This document shows, piece by piece, positions 10,555 through 20,729 of a stretch of 64,000 bases of DNA (position 1 is the stretch's first letter; each line of letters begins with the position of its first letter). Made by a program: the position numbers and the translations under genes. This DNA comes from Ceratotherium simum simum (taxonomy: Eukaryota; Chordata; Mammalia; Perissodactyla; Rhinocerotidae), in assembly GCF_000283155.1 (NCBI RefSeq), contig NW_004454267.1:1785956-1849955 (forward strand). Reading direction: 5' to 3'. The notes below the pieces were generated by a model. The model was not told the DNA's origin, did not search any database, and saw nothing but the letters and a program-made list of their open reading frames with translations.

Positions 10555-11014
10555 CGATGCACTTCCACCCTTGTGTCACCTGGCCTCTTCCCACCTCTCT
10601 AACTTCAGGGTCTAGTGCCCCGCCCACGGGCCTTCTTCAGGTATCCAATGGCTCTAAGCAACCTGAGCCTCAGGGAGTTTGCAGGCACTGTTTTCTCTGC
10701 CTGGAACAGTCTGTCTTCCTTCAGCGGCTGGCTCCTTCTCATTCATCTCTCAAGCTTCCCAGCCGCCCAGTATAAAACAGCCCACTGCACTGGATTTAAC
10801 AGCCGCTCCTTATTAACTTTCTTGTTGCCGCCAATCAACATGTGTAGCTATACTGGATTCCTGTCTGCTTCTTCCCCAGCCTGTGGGACTGTAAGGTTCC
10901 CGAGGAAAGGGACCACGCCTGCTGTGGTCAGCGGTGTATTTCCAGAACCGAGCACAGTGCCTGGCACACAGTAGGTGCTCAGTAAAGGTTTGATCAGTGA
11001 ATGGATGAACACTT
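10555..11014 (+). mobile_element. L2 LINE 3' fragment
   Basis: TTTTCTCTGCCTGGAACAGT, GGCTGGCTCCTTCTCATTCA, CGAGGAAAGGGACCACGCCT and a good 3' end, GTGCCTGGCACACAGTAGGT followed by GCTCAGTAAAGGTTTG. Confidence 0.9.
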
Positions 11015-11149
11015 GGCATTTCCTCCAATCTGCACACACTAAGGCCTTCATCCATCCCACTCTGCAGAACCTCAAACACACCGTTCCTGATGCCCACATC
11101 CGGTTCTTCCCCCCACCCCCTGAGGCGATGGGGCCTGGGTGCTTGACCA

Positions 11150-11300
11150 CCTGACCTGAGTTCCATTCCTGGTTCCATGACTTTTAGCTGTGTGATCTTG
11201 GGAACGTTTCTTAACCCCTCTGTGCTTGAGTTCCCTGACTATTAAAACGGGGTCAATGCTAACAGTACTACATAGCACATTAACGAGCTCCACCTGTGAG
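11150..11300 (+). mobile_element. MIR SINE fragment
   Basis: TTTTAGCTGTGTGATCTTGG, GTTTCTTAACCCCTCTGTGC, CTATTAAAACGGGGTCAATG are the forward MIR core. Confidence 0.8.
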
Positions 11301-11341
11301 TGCCTCACCTTTCACACAGGTGTGTCAGCTCCTCACCGAGA

Positions 11342-11513
11342 CAGCGGTTCTCAACCCTGGCAGCCCATTAGAATCACGGGGGAGCTTTAAATGATCCCGA
11401 TGCCTGGGCGGCATTCAGACCAACGACATCGGCCTCTCTAGAGGGGGGCTCGAGCATTAGTTCTTCAATCGCTCTCGGTGATTCCAACATGAAGATGAAA
11501 TTGAGAACCGCTG
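11342..11513 (+). mobile_element. MER5B-type hAT-Charlie element, complete ends
   Basis: About 172 bp, with terminal inverted repeats CAGCGGTTCTCAA at 11342 and TTGAGAACCGCTG ending at 11513. The interior has CATTAGAATCACGGGGGAGC and GCCTGGGCGGCATTCAGACC. The flanking 8-mers do not match. Confidence 0.85.
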
Positions 11514-11681
11514 TAAACTCTTCACGCTCAAAGGACCTCAAAACTCTCTGCTGTAAAAGAGAGTTTATCACCAAAACACCTTCCTCTCCAAGAGACTTCT
11601 CCCATTTGTATTCTAACATCCACGCTGGATCGTTTCCAACTACCAGCTAGCTAGTCTATTCATTCGGACGTTGCTCTCGAG
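11514..11681. other. Short unannotated spacer
   Basis: Nothing recognised between two DNA-transposon remnants. Confidence 0.4.
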
Positions 11682-11902
11682 CAGTGGTTCTCGACTCGAC
11701 CGGGGGCAACTTTGCTCCCCAGGGGGTATCTGGGAATGTCTGGAGACCTTCTGGATGTCATGACGTAGGGGAGGGTGCTACTGGCATCCAGGGAGTGCAG
11801 ACCAGGGATGCTGCTAACCATCCTACAGCGCACAGGGCAGCCCCCACGGGACAGAGTCACCCAGCCCCAAATGGCAGCAGTGGGCCGAGGCTGGGAGACC
11901 TG
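11682..11902 (+). mobile_element. MER20 hAT-Charlie element
   Basis: Starts CAGTGGTTCTCGACTCGACC; contains GGTGCTACTGGCATCCAGGG, CCAGGGATGCTGCTAACCAT and CACAGGGCAGCCCCCACGGG; ends near CTGGGAGACCTG. Full length, about 221 bp. Confidence 0.93.
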
Positions 11903-12037
11903 CTACAGAGTTATCCTTTCTGTGGGTGTGGGGACCCCAGGGGCCCGCTGACAATGGGAAGAAAGAAGAAAAAGCAAACAGAACTTATCATGACCGAGTA
12001 TCAGCCTCCAGCCACGTGCCAGGCGGGTGTTTCATGA

Positions 12038-12262
12038 ATAACGACAATAGCTACTATTCTCGGAGTGCCTACAACGGCCTACAACAGGGCTGACAAATCC
12101 ATCTTAACCACCAGGCGACTCTGAGTTCGTGGATATTGTCCCCACGTCATGCATAAGAAAGCAGGATGGCAAGGTTAGGTAACTAGGCCAAGGGCACAAA
12201 GCTTGCACACAGCAGAGCTAGATTTTAGCCCACTTTGTTTGACTCCAAAGTCAAGGCTGCTC
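12038..12262 (-). mobile_element. MIR SINE, reverse
   Basis: GACAATAGCTACTATTCTCG, AGGTTAGGTAACTAGGCCAA, CAGAGCTAGATTTTAGCCC and TGACTCCAAAGTCAAGGCTG match the reverse MIR order. It is followed directly by another reverse MIR. Confidence 0.85.
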
Positions 12263-12265
12263 CAG

Positions 12266-12520
12266 CTCACACTTCCTGAGCCTCATCACATGCCAGGCAA
12301 TGTTCTGAATGCTTTACATGTATAAATTTAATTAATCTCCAACTCGGTGAATTAGATACGACTTTTGTTATCATCATCATCATCATCCCCATTTTACACC
12401 CTGGGACACTGAGGCAGACTGGTGTGAAGCCATTTGAAGAGTTTCACACAGCTGGTAAGTAGCGGAGATGAGATTTGAACCCAGGGAGCTTGTATCCAGA
12501 ATCTGGCTCCATCCCACCAC
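12266..12520 (-). mobile_element. MIR SINE, reverse
   Basis: CATGCCAGGCAATGTTCTGA, TTTACATGTATAAATTTAAT, a (CAT)n run at 12370-12387, CCCATTTTACACCCTGGGAC and GTAGCGGAGATGAGATTTGA. Tandem with 12038-12262. Confidence 0.9.
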
Positions 12521-12552
12521 ACTCTACTGCATGTAAGAGAAGGATGAAAAGG

Positions 12553-12929
12553 AAGGATCCAACTCCTCCCTGCCTCAGGACCTTTGCACAAGCTGTTCCT
12601 TCTGACTTACACACCCTTCCTCTGGCCTCTTTGTCCAGCTAACTCTCTTTCACCCGTCGGATCTCAGCTTATACTTCACTTTTCCGGGACACCCTCCCTG
12701 ACTCTCAGACCCTTTGTTAAACTCTCTCCTAGCCCCGCTTATAGCCTTTCACAATTTACAATGAACTCATCAGTCGTGCAACTGTTTAACATCAGTCTCC
12801 TCCTCTAGACTACAGACTCTGTGCAGACAGGGACTGCGCTTGCCTTGATCAGCACTGTATCCCTGGGGACACGGCGTGATGCCTAGCACAAAAGAAGTGC
12901 TCAATAAAAACTTGTGGTTGAATGTATGA
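12553..12929 (+). mobile_element. L2 LINE 3' fragment
   Basis: CTGCCTCAGGACCTTTGCAC, GGATCTCAGCTTATACTTCA, GTGCAGACAGGGACTGCGCT and the tail TGCTCAATAAAAACTTGTGG. Confidence 0.92.
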
Positions 12930-13134
12930 AGCAGAGGACCTGCAGTGAGAACAACAGCTGTGTCACTCCAGTCCATTTCCCCATCCCCAGACAGGGACAG
13001 AGCCACCCAGTGGGGCCCTGTCCAAACGCCTCTGTGACAGGTCAGGGCTGCAGAGCTCTCCAGGCGAGCCGGTAGCAGGGGCCATAAACCAATACCTGGG
13101 AGCCCTCTCTTCTTCATGGTGGCTGGTCTTGATC

Positions 13135-13580
13135 ATTTTCCAATCAACGCTGGTTGAGCTCTAATTGATTTTCTACGATATCCCTCTCCAGAAGAAAGAA
13201 AGGCTCTGTTTACTGGGGCAGCACATAGAGGACAGGCCCTTTCTTCCTGCTGTATTTAATGCTGCTGCTAATCACGGAGATTAGACTAAAACAATTACAA
13301 CAGCTAATTAAAGAACAATGCGGTTTTTGGCATCTTTGCGCAGACGGCACCATTGGGAATTCCTAACTCGGGCAAAGGAGGGATAATTAAAACCCCGGCT
13401 CAACTCTCCCCACTCCAGCAGCTGGATCACGCTGATTAAACTGCAAATAAAACACATGAAACCAACACTTTGTAGTCGATTCAATTTCACTTAAAAGGGC
13501 TTTTAACTGATTCATAAACAGAGAAGCCGTAAACAGCAAATTATTTAACTAAAGCCAGTTATTTCGTCATCGCTGTTCAC
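13135..13580. promoter_or_regulatory. Candidate conserved enhancer-like block
   Basis: AT-rich single-copy DNA with no repeat signature. It has many homeodomain-type cores: CTCTAATTGATTT near 13160, CAGCTAATTAAAGAACAATG (TAATTA beside a SOX-like ACAATG) near 13300, GGATAATTAAAAC near 13380, and CTGATTAAACTGC near 13430. This texture is typical of vertebrate developmental non-coding elements. The assignment is inference from motif density; no alignment was made. Confidence 0.4.
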
Positions 13581-13861
13581 TCTGTTCCCAACGCTGGACT
13601 TGTGCATGTGGCCCAGGGGACGTGAGGCTGATGGAGTCTGAGAAACCACTCCAAAGCTTGATGCCACTGGCTCCTGCTCACCGGCAACAGGAAGTCACCA
13701 ACGTGCAACTGTATTCTCTGGGCTTTTGATGATTCTGCTGACAAAAAGACCAGGTACTGCACAGGTCCCTGAAAATGCCCAGTTTACCTAGAATCAGCTC
13801 TTGACTCTATGTCAGAGATAGATGGCAGGGATAAAGAAGGTGCCAAGGAAGAGTGAATACT
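13581..13861. other. Unannotated spacer before an ERE
   Basis: Nothing recognised. Confidence 0.4.
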
Positions 13862-13878
13862 AAAAAAATAATATTTAG

Positions 13879-14131
13879 GGGCCAGCCCCATTGCATAGTG
13901 GTTAAGTTCAGCACACCCCGCTTCGGCAGCCCGGGTTCCCAGGTTCAGACCCCAAACGTGGACCTACACCACTCATTAGCCATGCTGTGGCAGTACCCAC
14001 CTACAAAATAGAGGAAGGCTGGCACAGATGTTAGCTCAGGGCAAATCGTCCTCAAGCAAAAAAAGAGGACGATTGGCGACAGATGTTAGCTCAGGGCCAA
14101 TCTTCCTCAGCAAAAAAAAAAAAAAAGATAT
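13879..14131 (+). mobile_element. ERE SINE, old copy with two tail modules
   Basis: Forward ERE beginning GGGCCAGCCCC with the tRNA-like head TAGTGGTTAAGTTCAGC. It has two successive 3' modules (CAGATGTTAGCTCAGGGCAA and CAGATGTTAGCTCAGGGCCA) and a poly-A end. Target duplications AAAAAAATAATATTTAG (13862-13878) and AAAAAAATAATGTTTAG (14132-14148) differ by one base. Confidence 0.95.
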
Positions 14132-14393
14132 AAAAAAATAATGTTTAGCTTTAAAACATATTTAAGTTATTCAGAGCGGGCCAACTTCAGATCTAATATG
14201 CAACCAGTATCTAAGAAAGAGCTTCACTCTTGAGCTACTGGAAGACCTGCCACAACAGCTGGATACAAAAGCATGTTTGTTTTAGATAGAGACACTATGA
14301 GACGCTAGCTCAGATCCTGTTGATACCAACTCATTCTAAAAAGCATGAGTACATGGTTGGCTAGCTCCCTCCCTCCTTTGCTGCCAAGAGATA

Positions 14394-14500
14394 AGAGGGG
14401 GAAAAGTGAGAAAAAAGACAGGTCAAGGGAGAAAGAAAAAGAGGGCAGAAGAGGAAAAGGGAAGAAAGAGGAAATAAGAAAACAGCAAGAAGGGACAGAA
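14394..14500 (+). repeat. GA-rich low-complexity tract
   Basis: About 105 bp almost all purine on the + strand (GAGGGGGAAAAGTGAG, GGAAAAGGGAAGAAAGAGG). Diffuse, with no fixed period. Confidence 0.8.
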
Positions 14501-14624
14501 AGATAAAAATACTGCAAGAGAGCAGACGGAGGAATTTTAAAAGCCCCGCACTACACAGGCGGATAGGATCTGAGAGTGAGCATCTATCCCTCCCTGTGCT
14601 GTGGCCCCGTATGCTGATTGGGTT

Positions 14625-14885
14625 CTACAGTAATGGTTCTCAGTCCAGCTGTGCTGAAAGGTCTTTTTCTTCCCTCTCTATCACAGACTGATAGTTTTGT
14701 AAAATAAAACAAAAAATGAAGTATCAAAAAGAGAAGAAAAAAGGCTGACATGCTTGGATGCCATGCAATGTTCAATCACTATAAAAGTTTCTAAAAGCTT
14801 GCCCTCAATTTCTGAACTTGTCTCAGCACAGATAGCGACAAACACTTTGCGACTGGCACCGATCCATGGGCTGCACTTTGACTAG
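14625..14885. mobile_element. Possible hAT-type DNA repeat
   Basis: ACAGTAATGGTTCTCAGTCC at the left and GGCACCGATCCATGGGCTGC then ACTTTGACTAG at the right resemble hAT-Charlie termini. The interior is unassigned, so this is tentative. Confidence 0.35.
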
Positions 14886-14984
14886 CTCTTTACTAAAAGA
14901 TCCCCCACAGGCACTGGGAATGCACTTAATCAGATTCATAATATTCTATTTAATGTTCACCACATGTTGTTTGGTGACAAAAAA

Positions 14985-15175
14985 AAAATTAGGCTTTGAA
15001 GTGCATATAAATCTAAGAAACAAAGACCAGAAAGAACTGCACCAAAGACTATATTTCGGGATGATGATTTTCCTTCTCTCTTTCTGTGTACTTTTCTCAA
15101 GCTTTTTTATAAAACACCTCTATTTTTTTAACATAAAAAATAATGAAAGTTATTTTTTAAAGAATATGCATCTAT
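14985..15175 (+). mobile_element. LINE 3'-tail-like AT-rich segment
   Basis: Contains CAGAAAGAACTGCACCAAAG and TTTCTGTGTACTTTTCTCAA, like the end of old L1/HAL1 elements. A weaker version of the next tail at 15290-15697. Confidence 0.4.
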
Positions 15176-15289
15176 GAAAGCAAAGAAATAAGATGTTTTA
15201 TCAGGTGATGACATATTTATATACAATTATTTATGTAAAATGTTATAATAAGAAGCATGTTGATTATATTATAAAAATATAATAATAAT

Positions 15290-15697
15290 TGTCTATCATA
15301 TGGTTCAATAAACATTACATAACTGCATGCAGCCATGTGATGGAATTTTATACAGATAATAAATATGATGTTTACAAAGAATACTCTATGATTTAAGGAG
15401 ATGCTTCTGCAATGTGGTTGAACAACATCAAATTGCCAATCTTCAACCCTTTTTGACCTACAAAAACAACAATTTCATATTGTTTAACCTAATGTAATAT
15501 TAAATAGAACATAAAAGGTTCACATGAATAGCCTTTGAGCTCAACTATGTAAAAAATGCACACACATGGAAAAGAAGACTGGAAAAAATACACAAAAAAA
15601 TATGGTATGGTGATTTTTTTTTCTTCTTGGTCATTTTCCAAATTTCCAACCATGAGAACATATTACTTCTATAAGCAGGGAAAACATACCATTCAAT
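15290..15697 (+). mobile_element. Old L1 (L1M/HAL1-like) 3' end
   Basis: GCAGCCATGTGATGGAATTT, TGATGTTTACAAAGAATACT, GAAAAGAAGACTGGAAAAAA and CATATTACTTCTATAAGCAG are in the order of an old L1 tail. An ERE sits at its 3' end. Confidence 0.7.
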
Positions 15698-15894
15698 TTT
15701 TTTTTTTTTTTGGTGAGGAAGATTGGCCCTGAGCTAACATCGGTGCCCATCTTCCTCTACTTTGTATGTGGGACGCCGCCACAGCATGGCTTGATGAGCG
15801 GTGTGTAGGGCTGCGCCCGGGATCTGAACCTGCGAACCCAGGGCTGCCAAAGCGGAGCACGGGAACTTAACCATTACACCACTGGGACAGCCCC
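15698..15894 (-). mobile_element. ERE SINE, reverse, short-body form
   Basis: Poly-T, GGTGAGGAAGATTGGCCCTG, one tail module, then a direct jump to TATGTGGGACGCCGCCACAG (the middle body segment ending in a TACTGGGGCT-like motif is missing). It ends ACCACTGGGACAGCCCC. Imperfect flanks TTCAATTT / TCAAATTT. Confidence 0.93.
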
Positions 15895-16214
15895 TCAAAT
15901 TTAATTTAGGGAAATTGCTAGCATTTTTGAGAGATTTTTATACCACTAATATGAATTACATTAAATAACCACTTTCGAATACTGCAGACGAAACTGGTTA
16001 CTTGTGTGCATGTTTGTTGGGGAAAGGGGACTAAATGGCAAATTTAACTTCCTAAGTATTAACTACTTAGATTATTATTTATTAAATTCGCTTGCCATCC
16101 CTCAGCATGAACTGAGCAGGAAGCAGCATCTCTATGGAGGAGACAGAGGCTGTGACCAGCAGGGACCTGAAGATTGGAGTGTCCCACTTGTCTGAACCTG
16201 CCATCCAACATCCT
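15895..16214. other. Unannotated AT-rich DNA
   Basis: No recognised repeat or gene. Confidence 0.4.
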
Positions 16215-16320
16215 GAGATCTTGCGCAAGTCAGTTCCAGTCTTCTTTTGGCTCAGTTCCTCCACTTTTAAAATGAAGGGTTTTGAAAGGCTGATCTCTAA
16301 GCTCCTTCCAAGTTCGATAT
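16215..16320 (+). mobile_element. MIR-related fragment
   Basis: GGCTCAGTTCCTCCACTTTT, AAAATGAAGGGTTTTGAAAG, CTGATCTCTAAGCTCCTTCC match a recurrent MIR-type 3' segment. Confidence 0.65.
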
Positions 16321-16339
16321 TTCAGGATGCTGTTCCATG

Positions 16340-16515
16340 CTGGGCACAAGCGGCTACCTAAGTTGCAGGGCCCAGTGCAGAATGAAAACACAGGGCCTCT
16401 TATTCAAAATTACCGAGAATTTCAGACAGTGGCAGCAGAGCATTCAACCAAGCGCAGGGCCCTGCTGAGCACGGAGCCCTCTGTGGCTGCCCAGGGCACA
16501 CGCCCATGAAGCCAG
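16340..16515 (+). mobile_element. Interspersed DNA repeat, family not named
   Basis: GCAGGGCCCAGTGCAGAATG, CTTATTCAAAATTACCGAGA, TTTCAGACAGTGGCAGCAGA and CACACGCCCATGAAGCCAGC recur genome-wide in mammals as I remember it, probably as a non-autonomous DNA transposon. I cannot name the family safely. Confidence 0.5.
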
Positions 16516-17675
16516 CGCTGCTGGTGGTGGAAGACAAAATACAATGACCAACCGTAACAAAAGTGCATTTAAAAGTGTTTGGCAGGCCAAGTGTGTAGAG
16601 TTAAATAAGAATTATTCACAAAGTAGATAAAACACCTGTCAACAAAAACAGTTAACCACGCTCTGTCGAACGATTAAAAACAAATGACAATTGCCTTTTC
16701 ATACTTGATTACAATCCGTTTCTATCTTAAAAACACATCTCTGAATATGAAATTGTGCTTTGATTTCACAGGCAAGTCTGCCTTTCCCAAGTCTTAAATT
16801 CCACTGCCGTGAACCAGACTCAAAGAACCTTCCCTCCGCTAACGTCTGTGATCAAGACCAAAGTACTTCCCAGTCAGCTCTGGCTGCGGAAGCTCCAACC
16901 CGAGGATAAGCTCTGGCCTTTGCAAAGTGTGAGGAGCCAGCCACACGCATCATCTGCTCCCAGGGCTTGCTGTATCCTCGGCTTTCATTCATCTGAACCC
17001 TGGGACAACAGGGCCGTCACGGAGAGGGAAACTCAGGCCACCTTCCTGCCTTTGGACTCCAGGAGGCAACCCACACGTACATGTAACCTCCCTTCCCGGA
17101 ACTCAGCCACAGAGAACAGCCGGGACTGGGAGCGATGCTGGTGTCTCAGGTTCTCCATCAGAGCCAGTTTCCTCTGTGCACATTTCTAATGAGTCTGATG
17201 ATTTCTAGAGTTGAGAAGCAGAGCCAGCTGTGGGTCACAATCAGGCACATTGAAAACAGTGAGAAATAACAGTGGGCCAGAAATGCAAGAATGGGAAAAC
17301 CGATCAAAAAGCAGACAGAAAGACAAAAAAAGGACTCTCGGCCACTGAGTGAAGAGCCATTCTTGAAAACCAGAATTCAAACCCCAGTGCTTAAAATGAT
17401 GGTGCGATTTCTTCAAGGAAGGTTTAACACATGACCAGCACACTGGTTTCAGAAGGTAGGGAAACGGGTGATATAATTTAGAAAGATTCCCTAGGGGTAA
17501 AACTTAACTCGCTAGAAAATTAGGATTGTCTTACCTCCCAATGGCCCCAGGTGGCTGAACTTTTGCTGAACACGTGCATATACACAGCATATGTGCATAC
17601 TCACATTCTGGAGCATTTCTATTTACCTATTTTAAAAAATCATTCTTATCACAGGCCTTATATTAGAGTCTAGAA
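16516..17675. other. Single-copy DNA; possible conserved part at 16540-16800
   Basis: No repeat recognised. 16540-16800 is AT-rich with TTAAATAAGAATTATTCAC, CCTGTCAACAAAAACAG and AACAAATGACAATTGCC. It could be a non-coding conserved element. 17190-17650 shows nothing. Confidence 0.35.
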
Positions 17676-17898
17676 CAGGGGTTTGCAAACTTTTTCAGTA
17701 AACGGTCAGATGGTCAAGTCTTTCAGCTTTGTGGGCCATATGGTCTCTGTCACAACGGCTCAGCTCTGCCTTTGTAGCTCAAAGCAGCCGTAGACGGCCT
17801 GTAATAAATGGGTGTGGCTGTGTTCCTAACAAAACCCCACTTACAAAAACAGACAGCTGGCCAAATTTGGCCCATGAGCCAGAGTTTACCAATCCCTG
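17676..17898 (-). mobile_element. hAT-Charlie (MER1/Charlie1-like) element with perfect 8-bp TSD
   Basis: Terminal inverted repeats CAGGGGTTTGCAAAC and GTTTACCAATCCCTG pair at 12 of 15 positions. The interior has TTTGTGGGCCATATGGTCTC, GGTGTGGCTGTGTTCCTAAC and GGCCAAATTTGGCCCATGAG. It is flanked on both sides by GTCTAGAA (17668-17675 and 17899-17906). Family name and orientation are from memory; the insertion boundaries are firm. Confidence 0.9.
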
Positions 17899-17906
17899 GT
17901 CTAGAA

Positions 17907-18075
17907 CAAAGAACACGGGCTCTGGACAGGGCCAGACTTGGATTCAAACCATGACTCCACTGTTTTGTTACTCTGAGATTTAGTTTCCCCCTTTATAACA
18001 TGGGGGATAAAATGCCCACTTTGCTGGGTTATTATGGGCATCAAATGGGAAACAGAGAATTGATAAAAGTTAACT
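17907..18075 (+). mobile_element. MIR SINE fragment
   Basis: GAACACGGGCTCTGGACAGG, GCCAGACTTGGATTCAAACC and GTTACTCTGAGATTTAGTTT are the 5' half and core of MIR. Confidence 0.85.
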
Positions 18076-18424
18076 TTCTTCCCCCAATAGTTATTTTTTC
18101 CATTGATATATTTTTTTTGTGCGTTCTTCATCCATATGGTTCTTTTCAGTCCACAATGGCCTTTCTTGAAAATCATCTCATTGCCCCATACCCTCCTCCT
18201 GCTCATGTTCCACGGTAGACATGGTAGACAGACATCACTGAATGCTTTACTGATAAGAAAACAAAGGCTCATGGGAGTAGATAGTGAAGCCAGAGGGTTA
18301 AAGTATACTCTCAAAACCAGCAACTCCTGGCTTTGGGTTAGCTACTTGCACAAACACGGACACAGATGAGTTTGCAGACACGTCCATTGCGAAATCTTCC
18401 CATGGATGTAGAAGAGGCAGTCGA
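18076..18424. other. Unannotated; weak MIR-like piece near 18240-18300
   Basis: Nothing firm. TTTACTGATAAGAAAACAAA is MIR-like but too short to call. Confidence 0.35.
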
Positions 18425-18630
18425 CCTTCGCGGTTAGGGGCACAGGGTATGAGTTCCAGCTTGGCGACCGACTCGATGTCTATCCCCAGGTAAGGCACTT
18501 ACCCATTCAGCTTGGGTTTCCTCATTTGGGCAATGGGGTTAATAACAGGATAGGTTCTAAAACGTTCTACTTCAAAATGTTGAGCACTTAGTACAGCGCC
18601 CAGCACATAGTAGGTATTCCATCACTATCT
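18425..18630 (+). mobile_element. MIR SINE
   Basis: GGTTAGGGGCACAGGGTATG, GGTTTCCTCATTTGGGCAAT, GGGGTTAATAACAGG and CCCAGCACATAGTAGGTATT follow the MIR order. Confidence 0.8.
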
Positions 18631-18732
18631 GAACCGATGTGGTTGTGAGGACTACACGGGAACAGTATTCTTAGCCCCAGTGCTGACAGAGAGGGAGGGC
18701 TCCATAAATGGTCATTGCTGTTAGTGACAGGT

Positions 18733-18800
18733 CTACACACACATATATATGCGAACACTCTTATGTATACACACACACACACGGATACACATAAACACGG
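18733..18800. repeat. (CA)n/(TA)n microsatellite, interrupted
   Basis: CACACACATATATATGCG, then TATACACACACACACACGG after a non-repeat spacer. Confidence 0.9.
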
Positions 18801-19930
18801 CTGTGAGCTCCATGAGAGCAGGAACCATAGTGACACAAGCACGTGCTCATGAAAGAAGCGTGTGTTCATTTATGAACATACAAAAGACACACATGTAAAC
18901 AGATGACTGCAAACAGCTGAGAGCTGGGCTGGGCTACCCACGGTCCTTGCAATTCTCCATCTACAGCCATTCGTCGCCCAGAAGGAGCTGAAGAAGGGTT
19001 GATCCAGGCCTGGGGTTATGAAATTCTGCTGGCTGTTTGCCGGACTCCAGAACACCGCCACCCACATTGCTCAAAGAACCACACCAGTTCGGTCCCCTGA
19101 GCTGTTCAGCACAGCTGTGACTCCAGGATCCCATGAGGTGACCAAGGCTGGGGTTTCCATGGAGAACATCCCCGCCAAGGCGGGGGATGGCCAAGGAGCA
19201 GTGAAATCCCCACACGCATATCAGATGGCATGTGAGCACCCGGGGAGACTCAGGACTGGCCCTTGAACTGTGGGAATGAGGTTCTGTCTTTGAACAAAGA
19301 CAGTGCATGTATCTGGAAGGAAGGAGCCATCAGATGCCCCGCTGTTCTGCACGGAAGGGATGCTTATGCTCAACCAGGTCCCAGCCAGTCCCCGGGCAGG
19401 GCAGGTGGGCCACCCTCCCGAGATCCCCTCTGAGTCCCAGCAGCCCCTGGGCTCCACACGCAGGCGAGACCGCCTTGGAGCCAAGAAGCCCCCAGTCTTC
19501 TCTGGAGGAGGGAGGGGCGGCCCCAGCTGCAGCACACAAGGCCCTCTAAGACCCGCTCCGCGCCACGCCTCGCTCCCAGGCAGCGGCCTCTACTGTGCCA
19601 AGGTAAAGCCCTCGGAACTTGGACACCCCCGTTTGAACGAGGGCGGAGGCCGTGTCCTCTCAGCATTACATAAACCAGCAGCCTGGCTCCTTGGCCCTGA
19701 AACAGAATGAGCCAATGTCTGCCTCTGGCCATGCAAAACCAAGTCCTCAGTTAATCAGCGGAAAGAGTACATGGAGGGCCAGATGTAGCCTTTGGCTGCA
19801 AGAACTCAGTTTGCTCAAGTGACCCATCTGTTTTTCATTAAATGCTGTTTTTGATTTGGTTGTGGTTGTATTGTTGTTTTTTAAGGGGGGGATTAAACCA
19901 CCCTTCTGGAAAGAAGAAATCTGTGTGTAT
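18801..19930. other. Single-copy DNA, GC-rich at 19300-19700
   Basis: No repeat recognised. 19370-19650 is GC-rich with several CpGs and overlapping open frames (for example 19303-19710), but no protein family or paired splice sites convince me. Confidence 0.4.
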
Positions 19931-19936
19931 CGAATA

Positions 19937-19958
19937 TGTAGATAGGTAGGTAGGTAGG

Positions 19959-19992
<34 letters not shown>

Positions 19993-20000
19993 CACACACA
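19937..20000. repeat. (GTAG)n-(GATA)n microsatellite ending in (CA)n
   Basis: GATAGGTAGGTAGGTAGGTA, then about eight GATA units, then ACACACACA. A compound tetranucleotide, likely polymorphic. Confidence 0.95.
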
Positions 20001-20006
20001 TATGGT

Positions 20007-20115
20007 AAATGTTAACATCCCCATTTTACTGATGGGCCTATTGAGGATCCATGAGGGAATTGCTAATAAGCACAACAGCCAAGATTCAAACCCAGGTGAT
20101 TCCACACCATCCACT
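20007..20115 (-). mobile_element. MIR fragment, reverse
   Basis: AACATCCCCATTTTACTGAT, CAAGATTCAAACCCAGGTGA match the reverse MIR core. It begins right after the microsatellite. Confidence 0.75.
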
Positions 20116-20729
20116 TTTCCCCACCACACTGTGGTGTGAGGGTTAAAATTAATATTATGTGTGGCCTCAACATGTGGGGAAAACCAGGAAGGCCTCAAAC
20201 AGCCTACACGTAAGTTTCCTGCCCACTTTGCTCGCTCGGGTAAGGTCTCCTGGCCAAACTACCCTCCCTATTGCAGAGACCAGGCACGGTTCCTGCTCAT
20301 CCCTGAGTAGTGGGCTTCCGTTCCCCGCCAGCCCTCAGAATTATTCCAACAAGACAATCACGTCCTCTCGTGGGAGCCAGCAGTCCCCTCACCTGTTGAT
20401 ACAACAGAGTCTGCCTCCCACAGCCCCTGATGTTCACTCTGTTCTCGAGTGCGTGGAGCCTGGGCAGGAGCCACGGAGAAAGTGTGTGCAATCCGCAACA
20501 AGAGCAGGGTGCCTACGCGCCCAGGGAGAGGTGACAATGGGTGCCATTAGAGGCAAAACCTTGATTACTTGAACTCAACTAGCCAGAACCATCCACTAAC
20601 TGAAATCTCTTCTTGTTTCCTCTCGGGAGACTCCGAGCTCAGGAACTGAGAAAATGACAATTTAAAAAGAAAAATTATTTTCTGAGCTTTTCTCTGGTTC
20701 GGCTTTGATCCAGCCCAATATCCTTCATC
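20116..20729. other. Unannotated single-copy DNA
   Basis: No recognised repeat; the 137-codon frame at 20159-20572 has no recognisable domain. Confidence 0.4.

Noticed and set aside
19300..19710. Possible coding exon with a donor-like AAGGTAAAG near 19600
   Set aside because: There is no clear acceptor, no recognisable protein, and the frame is typical of GC-rich DNA.
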